64,000 nucleotides of DNA from Marinomonas lutimaris (GTDB taxonomy: Bacteria > Pseudomonadota > Gammaproteobacteria > Pseudomonadales > Marinomonadaceae). Numbering within the stretch: position 1 is the stretch's first letter; every line of letters begins with the position of its first letter. Below the pieces are notes generated by a model. It saw only the letters and a program-made list of their open reading frames with translations, ran no database searches and had not been told where the DNA came from. A program made the position numbers and the translations under genes. Positions 28,286 to 37,144 of the stretch are shown here, piece by piece. Location: positions 370,193 through 434,192 of the forward strand of contig NZ_JAHLLW010000002.1 of NCBI RefSeq assembly GCF_019426345.1, in the 5' to 3' direction.

Positions 28286-28295
28286 GGTAATAGAA

Positions 28296-28859
28296 ATGAA
28301 CCTAACACATAAAGCACTATTGTTAACCGCCGGCATTTTAGGATCTTCTATCGTAAATGCGTCATCCGCTGGAGTTAGTTTAACAAACGACACAGTGAAA
28401 GGTAATATCAACTTAAATATGGGGGCTTTCGGCGTAAATGGCGGAATTACTCATAATGATGATGAAAATACCTCAACTGGACATATTGGTGTAACGGTAG
28501 AGGATTCAGACACCAGTGGCCCACTTCAAGCAGGGATTGGTATTCGACTATACGCTATTGATGCAGATTCAGAGAAGAATGATGACCTATCTGTTGCACT
28601 TGCTTTAGGTGGCTGGTATCGATACACCTTACCTGAAGCAAATCGTGTGAGTATCTATGGCTCTGTGTATTACTCGCCGGAAGTACTGGCTATTTCAAAT
28701 CTTGACCACATGTACACTTACGAATTCCGTGCTGAATATATGACAATGCGTAACGCTCGTGCATTCATTAGTTATGGTAAAACAGTGACTGTATTTGAAG
28801 ACGATTCTCGTAAAGAAATCGATAAAGGTCTTTCTGTTGGCGCAACAGTAGATTTTTAA
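28296..28859 (+). CDS. YfaZ-like outer membrane protein
   Basis: 187 aa. Signal peptide at about residues 1-24 (ending VNAS-SAG). The mature part alternates polar and hydrophobic residues as in beta-barrel strands and ends in an aromatic residue (VGATVDF), a typical signal for BAM-dependent assembly. It resembles the YfaZ family (about 180 aa). Function unknown. Separated from ttcA by 10 bp and closed by a strong terminator. Confidence 0.78.
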   Translation: MNLTHKALLLTAGILGSSIVNASSAGVSLTNDTVKGNINLNMGAFGVNGGITHNDDENTSTGHIGVTVEDSDTSGPLQAGIGIRLYAIDADSEKNDDLSVALALGGWYRYTLPEANRVSIYGSVYYSPEVLAISNLDHMYTYEFRAEYMTMRNARAFISYGKTVTVFEDDSRKEIDKGLSVGATVDF

Positions 28860-28887
28860 TAGCAGTAAATTATTTACGCTTAATAAT

Positions 28888-28915
28888 AAAAAAGGTGGCT
28901 GAGGCCACCTTTTTT
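28888..28915. terminator. Bidirectional terminator between yfaZ-like gene and apt
   Basis: AAAAAAGGTGGC-TGAG-GCCACCTTTTTT, a perfect 12-bp stem with A/T tails on both sides, placed between convergent genes. It can serve both strands. Confidence 0.9.
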
Positions 28916-28931
28916 ATTATTCGTTCAATTC

Positions 28932-29474
28932 TTACTCGCCATCATAAGCGCAAAGGCTAAAAACAGGTATATCACTGTCTCTTAGTTTTTGGCTTCCACC
29001 CAAATCTGGCAAATCTATAATAGCAGCGACTTCTTTGATATTTGCGCCTTGACTAGTCAATAACTTGATTGCAGCAAATAGGGTGCCGCCAGTCGCAATC
29101 AGATCATCAAACAACAATACTTCATCGCCCGCTTTTACAGCTCCCTCTTGGATTTCTAATTCTGCTTCACCATATTCCAGCGCATATTTTTGTGAAATAG
29201 TCTTTCCTGGAAGCTTACCTTTTTTACGCACTAAGATAAGAGGCTTTTGAAGTTCATAAGCCAGAACCGCTGCAATCAAAAAACCACGGGCATCGATACA
29301 GGCTATATGAGTGATATCCGTTGCGATATAGCGATGCACATAGGCATCAACGACCATTCTCATACCTTTAGGGTCACTGAAAATAGGGGTGATATCTCGG
29401 AAGCTAATACCTTGTTTTGGCCAGTCTTCTATTGTTTGTATTAGTGATTTAACGTAAAAATCGTCGTAAAGCAT
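28932..29474 (-). CDS. apt: Adenine phosphoribosyltransferase
   Basis: 180 aa. Purine salvage: adenine plus PRPP gives AMP. The N-terminal hood PKQGISFRDITPIFSDP and the PRPP-binding loop LLFDDLIATGGTL are typical. Downstream of fnr by 24 bp in the same direction; hemN-fnr-apt order matches the pseudomonad anr region. Confidence 0.95.
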   Translation of the reverse strand: MLYDDFYVKSLIQTIEDWPKQGISFRDITPIFSDPKGMRMVVDAYVHRYIATDITHIACIDARGFLIAAVLAYELQKPLILVRKKGKLPGKTISQKYALEYGEAELEIQEGAVKAGDEVLLFDDLIATGGTLFAAIKLLTSQGANIKEVAAIIDLPDLGGSQKLRDSDIPVFSLCAYDGE

Positions 29475-29498
29475 TCCAGTTTAGCCTCATTATATCAA

Positions 29499-30260
29499 TC
29501 AAATATTGGCGATTTTACCACAATCACTCGCAACCCCCACGAGTTTTTGCATTTCGGGGAAGTCAACAATCTCAATTTCTTTCCCGTCAACATGTATTAG
29601 TTCATTTTTTTGAAAACGTGTAATGACACGACTAACTGTTTCTACTGCTAATCCAAGGTAGTTACCAATCTCCCCGCGAGACATGGAAAGACGAAAAGAA
29701 CTAGCGGAGTAGCCACGTTTTTTAAATCGATTAGATAGGTTTAATAAGAAAGATGCCACTTTCTCATCGGCATTTTTTTTCCCCAACAAAACCATCATCT
29801 GTTGATCATCGGATATTTTTCGACTCATCACCTTAAATATTTGATGTTTCAAAGAAGGAATCTGTGAAGATAACTCTTCAAGGTGGCTAAATGGAATCTC
29901 ACACACTGTAGTGGTTTCCAGTGCCTTTGCAGAAACCGGATAGACATTTGAATCAATCCCGCTTAAACCGACCAATTCACTAGGACAATAAAAACCTGTG
30001 ATTTGCTCTTCGCCAACTGATGTGATGTTGAATGTTTTTAAAGTACCAGAGCGAACAGCGTAAACAGAATCAAATGTATCGCCTTGGCGAAACAAAAACT
30101 CACCTTTTTTAAGTGGCTTTTTGCGCTCAATAATCTGATCTAATCTATTAATATCTTCATCAGCCAATGCAATTGGGAGACAAAGAGCACTTAGGCTACA
30201 GTTTTGACACTGCGAAGTAAGGGTGCTGTTGAATCGTGACTGTGTGTGTGTCATTGACAT
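29499..30260 (-). CDS. fnr: FNR/Anr-type oxygen-sensing regulator
   Basis: 253 aa. CRP/FNR regulator: cysteines C18, C21, C27 and C120 match the 4Fe-4S ligands of E. coli FNR (C20, C23, C29, C122). Then a cyclic-nucleotide-like fold, a long dimer helix and an HTH (GEIGNYLGLAVETVSRVITRF) with the recognition residues E..SR expected to read TTGAT-N4-ATCAA. It activates anaerobic genes when oxygen is low. Follows hemN by 21 bp, and hemN carries a candidate FNR box. Could equally be called Anr. Confidence 0.95.
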   Translation of the reverse strand: MSMTHTQSRFNSTLTSQCQNCSLSALCLPIALADEDINRLDQIIERKKPLKKGEFLFRQGDTFDSVYAVRSGTLKTFNITSVGEEQITGFYCPSELVGLSGIDSNVYPVSAKALETTTVCEIPFSHLEELSSQIPSLKHQIFKVMSRKISDDQQMMVLLGKKNADEKVASFLLNLSNRFKKRGYSASSFRLSMSRGEIGNYLGLAVETVSRVITRFQKNELIHVDGKEIEIVDFPEMQKLVGVASDCGKIANI

Positions 30261-30281
30261 GTAAATCTCCCTGATCTCGAT

Positions 30282-31652
30282 CTATATAACTTTTGAGTAT
30301 TTTATGGCGCCATTAAGGTATTTATCAAAGACCATACAAATACAGCGAATTAGTAATCTACCGCGTTCTGTTACTTTAATAGTGGTCTGCATTCCACTAC
30401 AGTCAATATCTAACATACCATCTTTTACCATGGGAGTTAGCCTTTCCATCTCTTCAGAAAAGTACTCAAAGAAATCAATATTGTATTTCTTTTCAATAAC
30501 AACAGCATTCAGCTCAAATTGAGAAATTAATGTCATTATCACTTGATGACGGATTCTATCATCCAGATCACTAATATAACCTTTAGCGATTGCCAATTGG
30601 CCTTTCTCAATACTACTCCTATAAATTGATAAGTCTGTATGGTTCTGAATATAAACACCATTTAAATCGCTAATAGCGGAAACGCCAAAAGCAACCAAAT
30701 CGGTACCAGCATGCGTTGTATAACCCTGAAAGTTGCGCTGTAGCTGACCTTGCTTTTGAGCAATCGCTAGGCTATCTGTTGGTTTTGCAAAGTGATCCAT
30801 GCCTATATATTCATAACCAGCAGAGATTAAATATTCTGTACTCATCCTCAATAGCTCAAGCTTCATGCTTGATATAGGTAAGCTTTCATCTGAAATTCGT
30901 CTTTGAGCACGAAATCTATCAGGTAAATGGGCGTAGTTAAAAAGCGATATACGCTCAGGAGATAACTGAATCACTTGCTCCAAGGTCTTTTTAAAACCTT
31001 CGATAGACTGGTATGGCAAGCCATAAATTAGATCGAAATTAATCGACCTAATGCCTAATTTTCGAGCATCGTCAACAAGAGTGGCTACCATCTCAACAGG
31101 CTGAACACGGTGAATAGCTTCTTGAACCTTGATATCAAAATCCTGCACACCAATACTGATTCGATTAATTCCCTTTTTTGTTAACAGCTTCAATTTAGAT
31201 AGACTAATCTCCCGAGGATCAATTTCAACACTGTAATCCTGCGTGCCATCATTGATTAAGTTGAAATGCTGCTGGATATTATCAAACAGCGCGTCAATTA
31301 ACTCTTCCGTCAAAAAAGTAGGCGTGCCGCCACCAAAATGCAATTGCGTCACTTCTCTTGAATGGTCAAGCATCAGACTACGCAATCTCATTTCTTCGCC
31401 CAGTAACTCAACGTACTCGGCCCCTTTTTCGTACTGCTTAGTTACAATTTTATTACAAGCGCAGTAGTAACAAAGGTTGGCACAAAAGGGAATATGAAAA
31501 TAGAGGCTAAGAGGCGCCTCGGAAGGCATTAACATTTTATCAATAAGCGCAATTTTACTAATACTTGCGTCAAATTGCGGTGCTGTCGGGTAAGAAGTGT
31601 AACGGGGCCCGGATAGATCGTACTTAGCGATAAGTGAAGAATCCCAGATCAT
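30282..31652 (-). CDS. hemN: Oxygen-independent coproporphyrinogen III oxidase
   Basis: 456 aa. Radical-SAM enzyme of heme synthesis, converting coproporphyrinogen III to protoporphyrinogen IX without oxygen. The cluster motif CANLCYYC (C57, C61, C64) plus C66 (CACN) is the true HemN signature, unlike HemW. Also GGGTPTFL and the C-terminal HemN domain. The start has AGGAA 7 nt upstream. First gene of the hemN-fnr-apt group. Confidence 0.96.
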   Translation of the reverse strand: MIWDSSLIAKYDLSGPRYTSYPTAPQFDASISKIALIDKMLMPSEAPLSLYFHIPFCANLCYYCACNKIVTKQYEKGAEYVELLGEEMRLRSLMLDHSREVTQLHFGGGTPTFLTEELIDALFDNIQQHFNLINDGTQDYSVEIDPREISLSKLKLLTKKGINRISIGVQDFDIKVQEAIHRVQPVEMVATLVDDARKLGIRSINFDLIYGLPYQSIEGFKKTLEQVIQLSPERISLFNYAHLPDRFRAQRRISDESLPISSMKLELLRMSTEYLISAGYEYIGMDHFAKPTDSLAIAQKQGQLQRNFQGYTTHAGTDLVAFGVSAISDLNGVYIQNHTDLSIYRSSIEKGQLAIAKGYISDLDDRIRHQVIMTLISQFELNAVVIEKKYNIDFFEYFSEEMERLTPMVKDGMLDIDCSGMQTTIKVTERGRLLIRCICMVFDKYLNGAIKYSKVI

Positions 31653-31681
31653 GATGCGTTCCTATTAAAATTTCTAATAGA

Positions 31682-31723
31682 AGTTTACACTTTAGTGAAA
31701 AGTCATTTGCTGACCCAGATCAA
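31682..31723 (-). promoter_or_regulatory. FNR-type box and -10 for hemN
   Basis: On the minus strand TTGAT-CTGG-GTCAG (31723-31710): one perfect FNR half site and a second matching 3 of 5. A TAAACT -10 lies at 31687-31682, putting the predicted RNA start near 31675. The box centre (31716.5) is then at about -41.5, the position used for class II FNR activation. Prediction by eye. Confidence 0.6.
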
Positions 31724-31830
31724 GAATTCTCATACTGTAGATAAAACCTTTTACTGTAGAGTCTGCAATAATATATCGAGTAAGGTTTTAACCATTCATC
31801 GGATCTGGTCTAATAGTATTTTTGAAATTT

Positions 31831-32421
31831 ATGAGCATGAATTCTCTTCCTTTATATCTTGCACACGGTGCTGGTGCTGGCCACAGCAACTCTTTTTTAA
31901 AGCAACTTTGTGAAGCCATATCCGAGCAACGACAACAAGCAGTTATACCTGTTACTTTTTCATATATGAAAGAGCAAGAGCGCTCAGGAAAGAAGAGGCC
32001 ACCACCTAAATTCCCCACCCTTGTTCCTGAATATGCTGAGTATATTGAACATAACAGCAGCTGTGTTGTGGCTGGAAAATCCATGGGGGGGCGAGTGGCC
32101 ACACAGCTAACGAATCTAGCTATGGTAAAGGCGGTCGTGTGTTTTGGTTTTCCTTTTTATCCTGCTGGAAAACCGGAGAAACACCGACTGTCTTTTCTTG
32201 CTGAGCTAAAGGCGCCATGCCTAATTATTCAAGGTACCAGAGATCAACTTGGTTCTTATGATTGGGTTAGTCAGCAATCATTGCCTGAGAATATAGAAAT
32301 TCTGTGGATAGAAGGCGCGGATCATGACTTTAAAACACTAAAAAAATACAATAAAAACATAGAAGACACCGTTTTAGAGTTAGCTATTCACACTAAAAAC
32401 TGGCTAGAAAAGAACATCTAA
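31831..32421 (+). CDS. Small alpha/beta hydrolase
   Basis: 196 aa. Short alpha/beta hydrolase (COG3571-like): nucleophile elbow in VAGKSMGGRVA, an oxyanion-like LAHGAGAGHSNSF near the N-terminus, then IIQGTRDQLG (acid) and EGADHDF (His). A hydrolase of unknown substrate. Start candidates are TTG 31822, ATG 31831 and ATG 31837, none with a clear ribosome binding site. It is 15 bp upstream of tusA. Confidence 0.75.
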   Translation: MSMNSLPLYLAHGAGAGHSNSFLKQLCEAISEQRQQAVIPVTFSYMKEQERSGKKRPPPKFPTLVPEYAEYIEHNSSCVVAGKSMGGRVATQLTNLAMVKAVVCFGFPFYPAGKPEKHRLSFLAELKAPCLIIQGTRDQLGSYDWVSQQSLPENIEILWIEGADHDFKTLKKYNKNIEDTVLELAIHTKNWLEKNI

Positions 32422-32436
32422 ATAGAGAGAAATATT

Positions 32437-32670
32437 ATGGAACACCAAGCCATACTTGATGCAACAGATCTACTTTGCCCTGAACCCGTGATGATGCTTC
32501 ATGTAGAGATGCGAAAACTCTCGGCGAAAGAAATATTGAAGGTTATTGCAACAGATCCATCCACAACGAGAGATATTCCGAAATTCTGCCAGTTTCTTGG
32601 CCACAAGCTTACTAAGCAGGAACAAGAAGGGGGTACTTATTACTATTGGATCGAAAAGAAAGGCCCATAA
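32437..32670 (+). CDS. tusA: Sulfur carrier protein TusA
   Basis: 77 aa. TusA/SirA family: the sulfur-carrying Cys14 lies in LLCPEPVMM, followed by the conserved [18 protein letters not shown] block. It passes persulfide sulfur from IscS toward TusBCD for 2-thiouridine in tRNA wobble positions. No tusBCD genes in the window. Good length and motif; followed by a strong terminator. Confidence 0.93.
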   Translation: MEHQAILDATDLLCPEPVMMLHVEMRKLSAKEILKVIATDPSTTRDIPKFCQFLGHKLTKQEQEGGTYYYWIEKKGP

Positions 32671-32695
32671 AAACATAAGAAAGAAGAGCAAACAA

Positions 32696-32738
32696 AAAGA
32701 AGCCCAGATTATCTAATTAATAATCTGGGCTTCTTTTA
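32696..32738. terminator. Terminator between tusA and the CBS gene
   Basis: A perfect 17-bp stem: 32696-32712 pairs with 32720-32736 around a 7-nt loop, rich in AAAGAAGCCC/GGGCTTCTTT. Flanking T and A residues allow use in both directions between convergent genes. Confidence 0.88.
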
Positions 32739-32767
32739 AGCAACTAGCTCAAAAAATTGATCGTGAG

Positions 32768-33361
32768 TTAAGCTACTTTTAACTTTTTTGCAGGCTCTTT
32801 TTGACCAAGAATAGCGCTTTGGTAAGTATGCGCAAAACTAGAGAAAGCAACATCAATATCCAATCGAAGCTGACGGGCAACATCGTTAGATGAAATCAAA
32901 CCTCGAATAGCCTTGGTATCTTCATCAATAACAAGTAAATGCTGCAGCTTATTGTTACGCTGACTAAACAAAAGTGATTCAATATCTGAATGCTTAAGAG
33001 ATGTATACGATAGAGCAAGTAACACTTCTTTCGCTCTCATCAAATCAGCAACCATCAACTCTGAACGTTTAAACCCGTTAGCAACTTGCTTGATAAACAC
33101 ATCTTCAGATAGGTCCTCGAGACTAATAATGCCGACAAAATGATTGTCCGCATCTACCACTATTTTCATGCGTACGTGTTCTTTTCTCATTAGTTGAACA
33201 AGCTCATCTGCACGAGTATTAGATTCAATAACGCGCGGCCCAGCGGTTTGAAAGTCAGTAAATACAGACAATGCAGGAGAATAAAGATTTATGTTCTCTG
33301 TAGTTGCAGGCCAAGTTAGATTATTAACGTCTTTTGTAGATACATAAGTTAAAGTTTTCAT
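32768..33361 (-). CDS. CBS-domain pair protein
   Basis: 197 aa. Two CBS motifs: one near residues 40-90 (ESNTRADELVQLMRKEHVRMKIVVD..FVGIISLEDL) and one near 100-165 (LLVIDEDTKAIRGLISSNDVARQL). It has no attached catalytic domain, so it probably senses adenosine nucleotides or a similar ligand and regulates a partner. The partner cannot be named. It is 46 bp downstream of a small secreted-protein gene on the same strand. Confidence 0.82.
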   Translation of the reverse strand: MKTLTYVSTKDVNNLTWPATTENINLYSPALSVFTDFQTAGPRVIESNTRADELVQLMRKEHVRMKIVVDADNHFVGIISLEDLSEDVFIKQVANGFKRSELMVADLMRAKEVLLALSYTSLKHSDIESLLFSQRNNKLQHLLVIDEDTKAIRGLISSNDVARQLRLDIDVAFSSFAHTYQSAILGQKEPAKKLKVA

Positions 33362-33407
33362 GATAAATCCCCAGTAAAGAATAAAATATAAACAGCAATT
33401 GGATGGG

Positions 33408-33713
33408 TTATATCAATGAAAACGGTGGAGCTCTTGGGTTTATGCTAGTACTAATTTTAGTAATAACAGGTAAACGATAACTTAAAAAAGCCGTAGAAGT
33501 TAAAGTAGGTACGTGGTTTTGGGATGAAGTAAATAAAACAAAACTGTTATCTGATCCATTGCCTTGATCTGGGACAACGATTTCATCGCATCTTTGCTCT
33601 ATAGTAGGTTCTAGCCAGCGAAACTGATTTACTTCTTGAGCATTGGCGCGCTGAGATATCGTCAATATAGACGATATAAAAACCGCAATGATCATTAGCA
33701 ATTGAATTTTCAT
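33408..33713 (-). CDS. Small secreted protein of unknown function
   Basis: 101 aa. Clear signal peptide (residues 1-25: basic start MKIQ, hydrophobic core, cleavage near RANA-QEV). The mature 76 residues hold one Cys (QRCDEIVVP) and no domain I recognise. A TAGGTG ribosome binding site stands 6-7 nt before the ATG, which supports a real gene. May share a transcript with the CBS gene. Confidence 0.55.
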   Translation of the reverse strand: MKIQLLMIIAVFISSILTISQRANAQEVNQFRWLEPTIEQRCDEIVVPDQGNGSDNSFVLFTSSQNHVPTLTSTAFLSYRLPVITKISTSINPRAPPFSLI

Positions 33714-33858
33714 GGCAACACCTAGTCCTTGATCTGTCTAATAAATATAGGCCTGCACTTCGGTAAATCACAGCCTTTTTTACAAAATGCCGCATATTTT
33801 CACGATCACACACTTTGCCTAACAATTGTGATGCAAATAAGAGTGATTAATCAAAAAG

Positions 33859-33877
33859 GGCGTAAAAAGCTTACGCC
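33859..33877 (-). terminator. Second hairpin with T-run downstream of phaJ
   Basis: GGCGTAA-GCTTT-TTACGCC followed by CTTTTTG on the minus strand. It lies past the first terminator of the phaJ gene and may be a backup. Confidence 0.5.
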
Positions 33878-33917
33878 ACGACTTTCCTTGTGAAACAAGT
33901 ACTATTACACAGCGCGA

Positions 33918-33952
33918 AAAAAGAGCATTGCCGCATCAGCAATGCTCTTTTT
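33918..33952 (-). terminator. Terminator after phaJ
   Basis: AAAAAGAGCATTGC and GCAATGCTCTTTTT form a 14-bp stem (33918-33931 with 33939-33952) around a 7-nt loop, 28 bp beyond the phaJ stop on the minus strand. Confidence 0.85.
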
Positions 33953-33979
33953 AAGCATCATTACTGTTTAATAGATCGC

Positions 33980-34396
33980 TTATACAGGCAACATTATCGT
34001 AGCTTCACCTGTCACCACAACCTTACCATCACACTCACACACTGTTTTGAGTGTTGCACGACGACGGCGCTCGTTAATATCTGTGATCGTTACTTTGGTA
34101 ACCACTTCTTGTCCAACAAAAACGGGAGAGCGGAACTTCAACGTTTGCTCTAAATAAATACAGCCAGGCCCTGGTAATTTAGTCCCAATGGCTGCCGAAA
34201 TAAAGCCAGCGGTTAGCATGCCATGAGCAATAGGCTTGCCAAACGAGGTTATCGCTGCATACTCAGCATCCAAATGAACGGGGTTTGTGTCGCCTGTCAC
34301 GTCTGCAAAAGCTTGTACATCTGCTTGTGTAACCACTTTGCGATATTCAACACTTTGATCAATTGAAAGTTGCTCTAACGTATAACCAGTAGTCAT
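33980..34396 (-). CDS. phaJ: MaoC-type (R)-enoyl-CoA hydratase
   Basis: 138 aa. Hot-dog fold hydratase; the hydratase-2 motif is FADVTGDTNPVHLD, with Asp and His in place, followed by IAHGMLTAGFISAAIGTKLPGPG. PhaJ links beta-oxidation to (R)-3-hydroxyacyl-CoA, used for polyhydroxyalkanoate, but no pha synthase is nearby, so a general MaoC hydratase is also possible. Start at ATG 34396, preceded by AAGGA at 6 nt. Confidence 0.85.
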   Translation of the reverse strand: MTTGYTLEQLSIDQSVEYRKVVTQADVQAFADVTGDTNPVHLDAEYAAITSFGKPIAHGMLTAGFISAAIGTKLPGPGCIYLEQTLKFRSPVFVGQEVVTKVTITDINERRRRATLKTVCECDGKVVVTGEATIMLPV

Positions 34397-34463
34397 TACC
34401 AATCCTTATTTTGTCATTTTCGGTTATGGTACACTTTCTCTGAATTATTCTTAAGAGGTATCT

Positions 34464-35108
34464 ATGGTTAAGTTGGTAATTTTTGATTGGGACGGTACCT
34501 TATTCGACTCCATCGACAATATATGTCACAGCATGTTACAAGCTGCACAGTTGGCAAACGCACCGCAAAGAACAAAAGACGATATAAAAAACATCATTGG
34601 TTTATCCTTAGATAAAGCCATCAACACGGTTTGGCCAGAACTATCTTCCAATGAGCAAAATGCAATAATCAAACACTATAAGACTATTTATGTCGCGTCA
34701 GATCAAACCCCACCATTGGCTTACCCTGGCGTAATAGATGTACTGAATAAACTGCAAGCCACAGGCATGCAAATGGCGGTAGCAACTGGCAAAAGTCGCC
34801 GAGGACTCGAAAGGGTAATGTCTCTAACCAATACAAGAGATTACTTTGTTGCTTCTCGCTGCGCCGATGAAGCGATTTCAAAGCCACACCCTTTAATGCT
34901 AGAGCAAATATTAGCAGAGCTAAATATTTCGCCAGAGCACGCCATTATGATTGGCGATACGGAATACGATCTAAACATGGCAACCAATGCGGGAATAAAA
35001 AGCATTGGGGTAACTTATGGCGCACATCAAGAAGAACGACTAAGAGCTTGCCAACCGCACGCGCTAATAAACGATTTCAATCAATTATCAAACATTTTAG
35101 GGTTATAG
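34464..35108 (+). CDS. HAD phosphatase (Gph-like)
   Basis: 214 aa. HAD hydrolase with motif I FDWDGTLFDS, motif II VATGKSRRGL, motif III Lys in EAISKPHP and motif IV MIGDTEYDLNMA. It resembles phosphoglycolate phosphatases placed next to rluC and sppA in many gammaproteobacteria. It ends 3 bp before sppA, so the two are coupled. Substrate inferred only at family level. Confidence 0.87.
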   Translation: MVKLVIFDWDGTLFDSIDNICHSMLQAAQLANAPQRTKDDIKNIIGLSLDKAINTVWPELSSNEQNAIIKHYKTIYVASDQTPPLAYPGVIDVLNKLQATGMQMAVATGKSRRGLERVMSLTNTRDYFVASRCADEAISKPHPLMLEQILAELNISPEHAIMIGDTEYDLNMATNAGIKSIGVTYGAHQEERLRACQPHALINDFNQLSNILGL

Positions 35109-35111
35109 AAA

Positions 35112-36131
35112 ATGAGCTGGACAGAAGACGAAGATCGCAAACAGTCGCTTAACGAAACCTCAAGCGAGCATGCACATACTGAGAAAAAGCCCGAAATAGA
35201 GACAACAGATCCAAATAAAGAGATTTGGTCCTTACTAGAAAAAACACTCAGCGAAAACCTTATTGAAAAACGTCGTGCTAGACGCTGGAGAATCTTCTTT
35301 CGTTTTACCACACTTGCCATCTTCTTAGCGGTAGTTGGTGGCTGGTTTGCAAAATCTAACTTTCAAGACGTTAGTTTAGAAAGTGATGTAGTTGCTATGA
35401 TTCCAATGCGGGGCGTTATCGGTGCCGATAACGAGATTGAATCCTCTGAGTTTGTTAGCTTGCTTGATGCAGCTTACCAGAACTCTCGTCTCAAAGGTGT
35501 GGTCATTGAAATGAACAGCCCAGGCGGAAGTCCTGTTCATTCGGGCATTATTTACGATGCTATCCGCGCCAAAGAGCAAAACTATCCAGACATTCCAGTT
35601 CTAGTAGTTGTTGAAGATATGGCCGCTTCAGGTGGCTACTACATAGCGTCCGCCGCAAATGAAATCTACGCAGATAAAGCCAGCTTAGTTGGTTCTATTG
35701 GTGTTATTTCCTCCGGTTTTGATGCAAGTAATTTACTCGAAAAGATTGGTGTAGAGCGACGCACTTTTACGGCAGGTCGTAACAAAGCATTTCTTGATCC
35801 ATTTGCTCCAATGACTGAAGAAGCAAAAGTAAAATGGCAGGCAGTACTAGATGAAACTCATCAACAGTTCATTAATGCAGTCAAAGAAGGCCGCGGCGAT
35901 AGACTTGTTATTACGGATGATGTGTTCTCAGGTATGGTATTTACCGGTTCACAAGCAATTAAGATTGGTTTGATTGATGGCTTAGCAAGCGTAAACGAAA
36001 TATTAGACTCACGCTTTCCCGATGCGGAGCCTGTTGTTTATGAGCCAAAACAAGATTCTTGGAAAGAGTTAGCCAAAGAGTTTGGTGTTGAAATGGCAAC
36101 AAGAGTCATAAATACTACCAGCATTCAATAA
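35112..36131 (+). CDS. sppA: Signal peptide peptidase SppA (S49)
   Basis: 339 aa. A cytoplasmic, charged N-terminus of about 60 aa is followed by one transmembrane helix (FFRFTTLAIFLAVVGGWF) and an S49 protease domain. Conserved NSPGGSPVHSG, the nucleophile Ser in MAASGGYYIAS, VGSIGVISSGFD and the likely general-base Lys in TAGRNKAFLDPF are present. It is the short, single-domain form that works as a ring of eight. It degrades leftover signal peptides in the membrane. A terminator follows. Confidence 0.92.
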   Translation: MSWTEDEDRKQSLNETSSEHAHTEKKPEIETTDPNKEIWSLLEKTLSENLIEKRRARRWRIFFRFTTLAIFLAVVGGWFAKSNFQDVSLESDVVAMIPMRGVIGADNEIESSEFVSLLDAAYQNSRLKGVVIEMNSPGGSPVHSGIIYDAIRAKEQNYPDIPVLVVVEDMAASGGYYIASAANEIYADKASLVGSIGVISSGFDASNLLEKIGVERRTFTAGRNKAFLDPFAPMTEEAKVKWQAVLDETHQQFINAVKEGRGDRLVITDDVFSGMVFTGSQAIKIGLIDGLASVNEILDSRFPDAEPVVYEPKQDSWKELAKEFGVEMATRVINTTSIQ

Positions 36132-36167
36132 ACATCAGCTCGACATTAAGATCAGTTCAGTATCAGT

Positions 36168-36191
36168 AAGCTCCTACGGGAGCTTTTTTAT
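36168..36191 (+). terminator. Terminator after sppA
   Basis: AAGCTCC-TACG-GGAGCTT hairpin followed by a run of T residues, about 37 bp beyond the sppA stop. Confidence 0.85.
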
Positions 36192-36264
36192 TGTCTAAAA
36201 TATACCAAAGCAAAAAATGAAAGCTGCAATAATTCCGCCATCTTGTTTTACAAAAAAGATAAGT

Positions 36265-36294
36265 TTGATAAAATAATTTCGTTATTTATTTAAT
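36265..36294 (+). promoter_or_regulatory. Candidate promoter for the KfrA-like gene
   Basis: TTGATA (36265-36270) and TTTAAT (36289-36294) at 18-bp spacing, about 33 bp before the ATG; a TAGGAT ribosome binding site follows. The stretch around the -10 is very A/T-rich. Prediction by eye. Confidence 0.5.
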
Positions 36295-36326
36295 TTAAAT
36301 CTTAAACGACCAGTATAGGATGAACT

Positions 36327-37091
36327 ATGGCTCGTAAAGCAAACATAGCAAGAGAAGAAATTCACCAAGCTTGCTGGGAGTTGATAGAAAAAAACAGCTT
36401 TCCAAATATTCCTCGTTTAACCGAATATTTCCTACAAAAGGACGGTCGGCGCTGCTCAAACACTACCTTCCTAAATGCGATCACTGACTGGGAAGAAGCC
36501 TACAAAGAACAGCAACAACATGAGTTAAGCGAACTCAATGATGTATTGCTTCCTGTCTTTAAACGTTTCTCAAGAGAAGTAACTCAAAATCTCGGAAAAT
36601 TGCTCGATGAGAAATCATCCGAAATTGAGCAACACCAAATACTCAAGCAAGAAGCAACACAAAGCGGTTATCTATCTTTATCTTCAGCATTAATCGAATT
36701 ACAAGCAGCACATGACTCATTAACGTCAGAGCACAAGAAAGTAAGTGACGAAGCAGAAACATTTAAACAGAAACTTGCATTCAGTGAACAAAGGTACCAA
36801 GAGGTGATTACTCAAAACGCAGTGCTGACCACCCAGATCAAACAAGAGCAAAAAGAAATCACCGAGCTCAGAATCAACCTTTCTCAAAAAGAAGTAGATC
36901 TTGCCAAGCAAGATAACCAGCTCATAAAGCTAGTTGAGGAAAATGCGAAACTAACAGCCACGCTAGACGAAGTTCAACATAACAAAACAAAAGAAGACGC
37001 GAAAAAGTGGCAAGAAATGACAAAAAAGCTCGATGCATTAACCAGCTCAGTGAAAACCATGCAACGCAAAGATAGAGGCACGAAACAATAA
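36327..37091 (+). CDS. KfrA-like DNA-binding coiled-coil protein
   Basis: 254 aa. The N-terminal 60 residues match the KfrA-N type DNA-binding domain (REEIHQACWELIEK, then PRLTEYFLQKDGRRCSNTTFLNAI). Residues from about 110 to 240 form a continuous, Glu/Lys/Gln-rich coiled coil. KfrA is known from broad-host-range plasmids as a partition-associated autoregulator that may form filaments; chromosomal relatives are less studied. Here it lies between sppA and prmB with no plasmid genes nearby. Basic C-terminus KTMQRKDRGTKQ. Confidence 0.78.
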   Translation: MARKANIAREEIHQACWELIEKNSFPNIPRLTEYFLQKDGRRCSNTTFLNAITDWEEAYKEQQQHELSELNDVLLPVFKRFSREVTQNLGKLLDEKSSEIEQHQILKQEATQSGYLSLSSALIELQAAHDSLTSEHKKVSDEAETFKQKLAFSEQRYQEVITQNAVLTTQIKQEQKEITELRINLSQKEVDLAKQDNQLIKLVEENAKLTATLDEVQHNKTKEDAKKWQEMTKKLDALTSSVKTMQRKDRGTKQ

Positions 37092-37144
37092 CCGTTATAA
37101 TGCGTCACTCGCCATACCCGCGCATTCATAATTAAGAAGAGAAG

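Noticed and set aside
33844..33853. TGATTAATCA palindrome considered as an FNR site
   Set aside because: It lacks the TTGAT-N4-ATCAA spacing, and no gene start is at a fitting distance.
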